Positions 5,624 through 5,826 of a stretch of DNA of 5,826 bases are shown here, in pieces. This DNA is from CAYLNH01 sp964384625. GTDB taxonomy: Bacteria > Verrucomicrobiota > Lentisphaeria > JABSQK01. The stretch is from the NCBI GenBank assembly GCA_964384625.1, contig CAYLNH010000365.1:1-5826 (forward strand), given 5' to 3'. Position numbers and translations under genes: made by a program. Under the pieces are notes generated by a model that saw nothing but the letters and a program-made list of their open reading frames with translations, was not told where the DNA came from and ran no database searches. Within the stretch, counting starts at the first letter, position 1. Each line of letters opens with the position of its first letter.

Positions 5624-5628
5624 CTCCC
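5624..5628 (-). promoter_or_regulatory. Ribosome binding site that sets the pseudopilin start
   Basis: On the minus strand GGGAG lies 7 nt before the ATG at 5616-5614. It falls inside the coding frame of the alternative longer start at 5646, and selecting 5616 gives a normal short basic prepilin leader. This argues against the 10-residue longer form. Confidence 0.75.
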
Positions 5629-5629
5629 T

Positions 5630-5641
5630 TTTTGATCAAAA
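5630..5641. repeat. 12-bp perfect palindrome upstream of the pseudopilin
   Basis: TTTTGATCAAAA reads the same on both strands and lies immediately upstream of the pseudopilin ribosome binding site. Its position suits an operator or a mRNA-start element, and it stands out in GC-rich surroundings. No regulator can be named. A 12-bp AT-rich palindrome can also arise by chance. Confidence 0.35.
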
Positions 5642-5826
5642 CCCATTCCTGAAATTCGGGCCTGAAGCAGAAAAATGCAAGTCGATCGCCTGAATCGGGC
5701 GCATGACAGTTCTGTAGGTCATCCCTTCGTGTTGTGGCAAGAGCCGCACCATAGCGCCGGAACGTTCGCCGGTCCAGCCACCGGCGGCCAAACGTCGCAA
5801 ACACGTCGTAATTCAGCGCCATTCTT

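Larger units (their letters stand above)
5617..5826 (-). other. Right edge upstream of the pseudopilin, no assignable gene
   Basis: All three minus-strand frames stay open for a while here. One runs from ATG 5822 to a TGA at 5615-5613, giving 69 residues that overlap the pseudopilin start. A second enters from the right edge and stops at 5721-5719 after 35 residues, with CGSCH near its end. Codon bias does not clearly favour either, and I recognise no family. The second could be the C-terminal tail of a gene lying beyond the window. No good sigma-70 promoter was found, although the pseudopilin promoter should lie here. Confidence 0.25.

Noticed and set aside
3919..5652. Very long plus-strand open frame (577 codons)
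   Set aside because: It runs across the start of metXW, the non-coding leader and the whole pseudopilin on the opposite strand. Both minus-strand genes have clear family motifs, while this frame has none, so it reflects GC bias rather than a gene.
5719..5826. CGSCH on the minus strand as a c-type cytochrome heme site
   Set aside because: Only 35 residues of this frame are visible, two other frames are also open, and no other cytochrome feature is seen. A single CxxCH is easily produced by chance.

Overview
The window reads as chromosomal DNA of a GC-rich bacterium, most likely from the PVC group (Lentisphaerota, Kiritimatiellota or a relative). This placement is an inference from three gene types: a pseudopilin with an 'AFTLIELL' N-terminus, a CxNNL motif and a C-terminal DGH motif, a class that is very abundant in Lentisphaerota and Planctomycetota; a MetX-MetW fusion; and a small kinase-fold protein headed by a zinc ribbon. 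No tRNA, rRNA, CRISPR array, insertion sequence or phage gene is visible.

The layout has two convergent blocks. On the plus strand, after an unassigned left edge (1-123) and a perfect tandem duplication of a 26-bp unit (124-177), come a zinc-ribbon kinase-fold protein (326-1267) and, 3 nt later, a tRNA-dihydrouridine synthase (1271-2245). A hairpin terminator candidate (2266-2293) follows. On the minus strand, reading right to left, come an unassigned right edge with no clear gene, a pseudopilin-like protein (5616-4837), a structured 237-nt leader containing a classic intrinsic terminator, a MetX-MetW fusion (4599-2851), and a 150-aa stand-alone cyclic-nucleotide-binding-domain protein (2826-2374). 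The last two are 24 nt apart and probably form one operon.

Two things stand out. First, the kinase-fold protein has lost the beta3 lysine, the HRD aspartate, the catalytic-loop lysine and asparagine, and the DFG glycine, while its glycine-rich loop and much of the C-lobe look intact. It is therefore a predicted pseudokinase, apparently translationally coupled to a tRNA-modifying enzyme. Second, the metXW message must cross a strong terminator hairpin with six U residues that ends 19 nt before the start codon. Upstream of it are further stems that could form an alternative fold. This is the arrangement expected of an attenuator or riboswitch controlling methionine synthesis, but I could not match it to a SAM, SAH or cobalamin riboswitch class.

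The metXW operon would make O-acyl-homoserine (MetX) and supply MetW in the same polypeptide. The co-transcribed cyclic-nucleotide-domain protein lacks a DNA-binding domain, so it is unlikely to act as a conventional transcription factor. Nothing here is a proven new system; the attenuated metXW-CNBD operon and the pseudokinase-Dus pair are the parts most worth testing.
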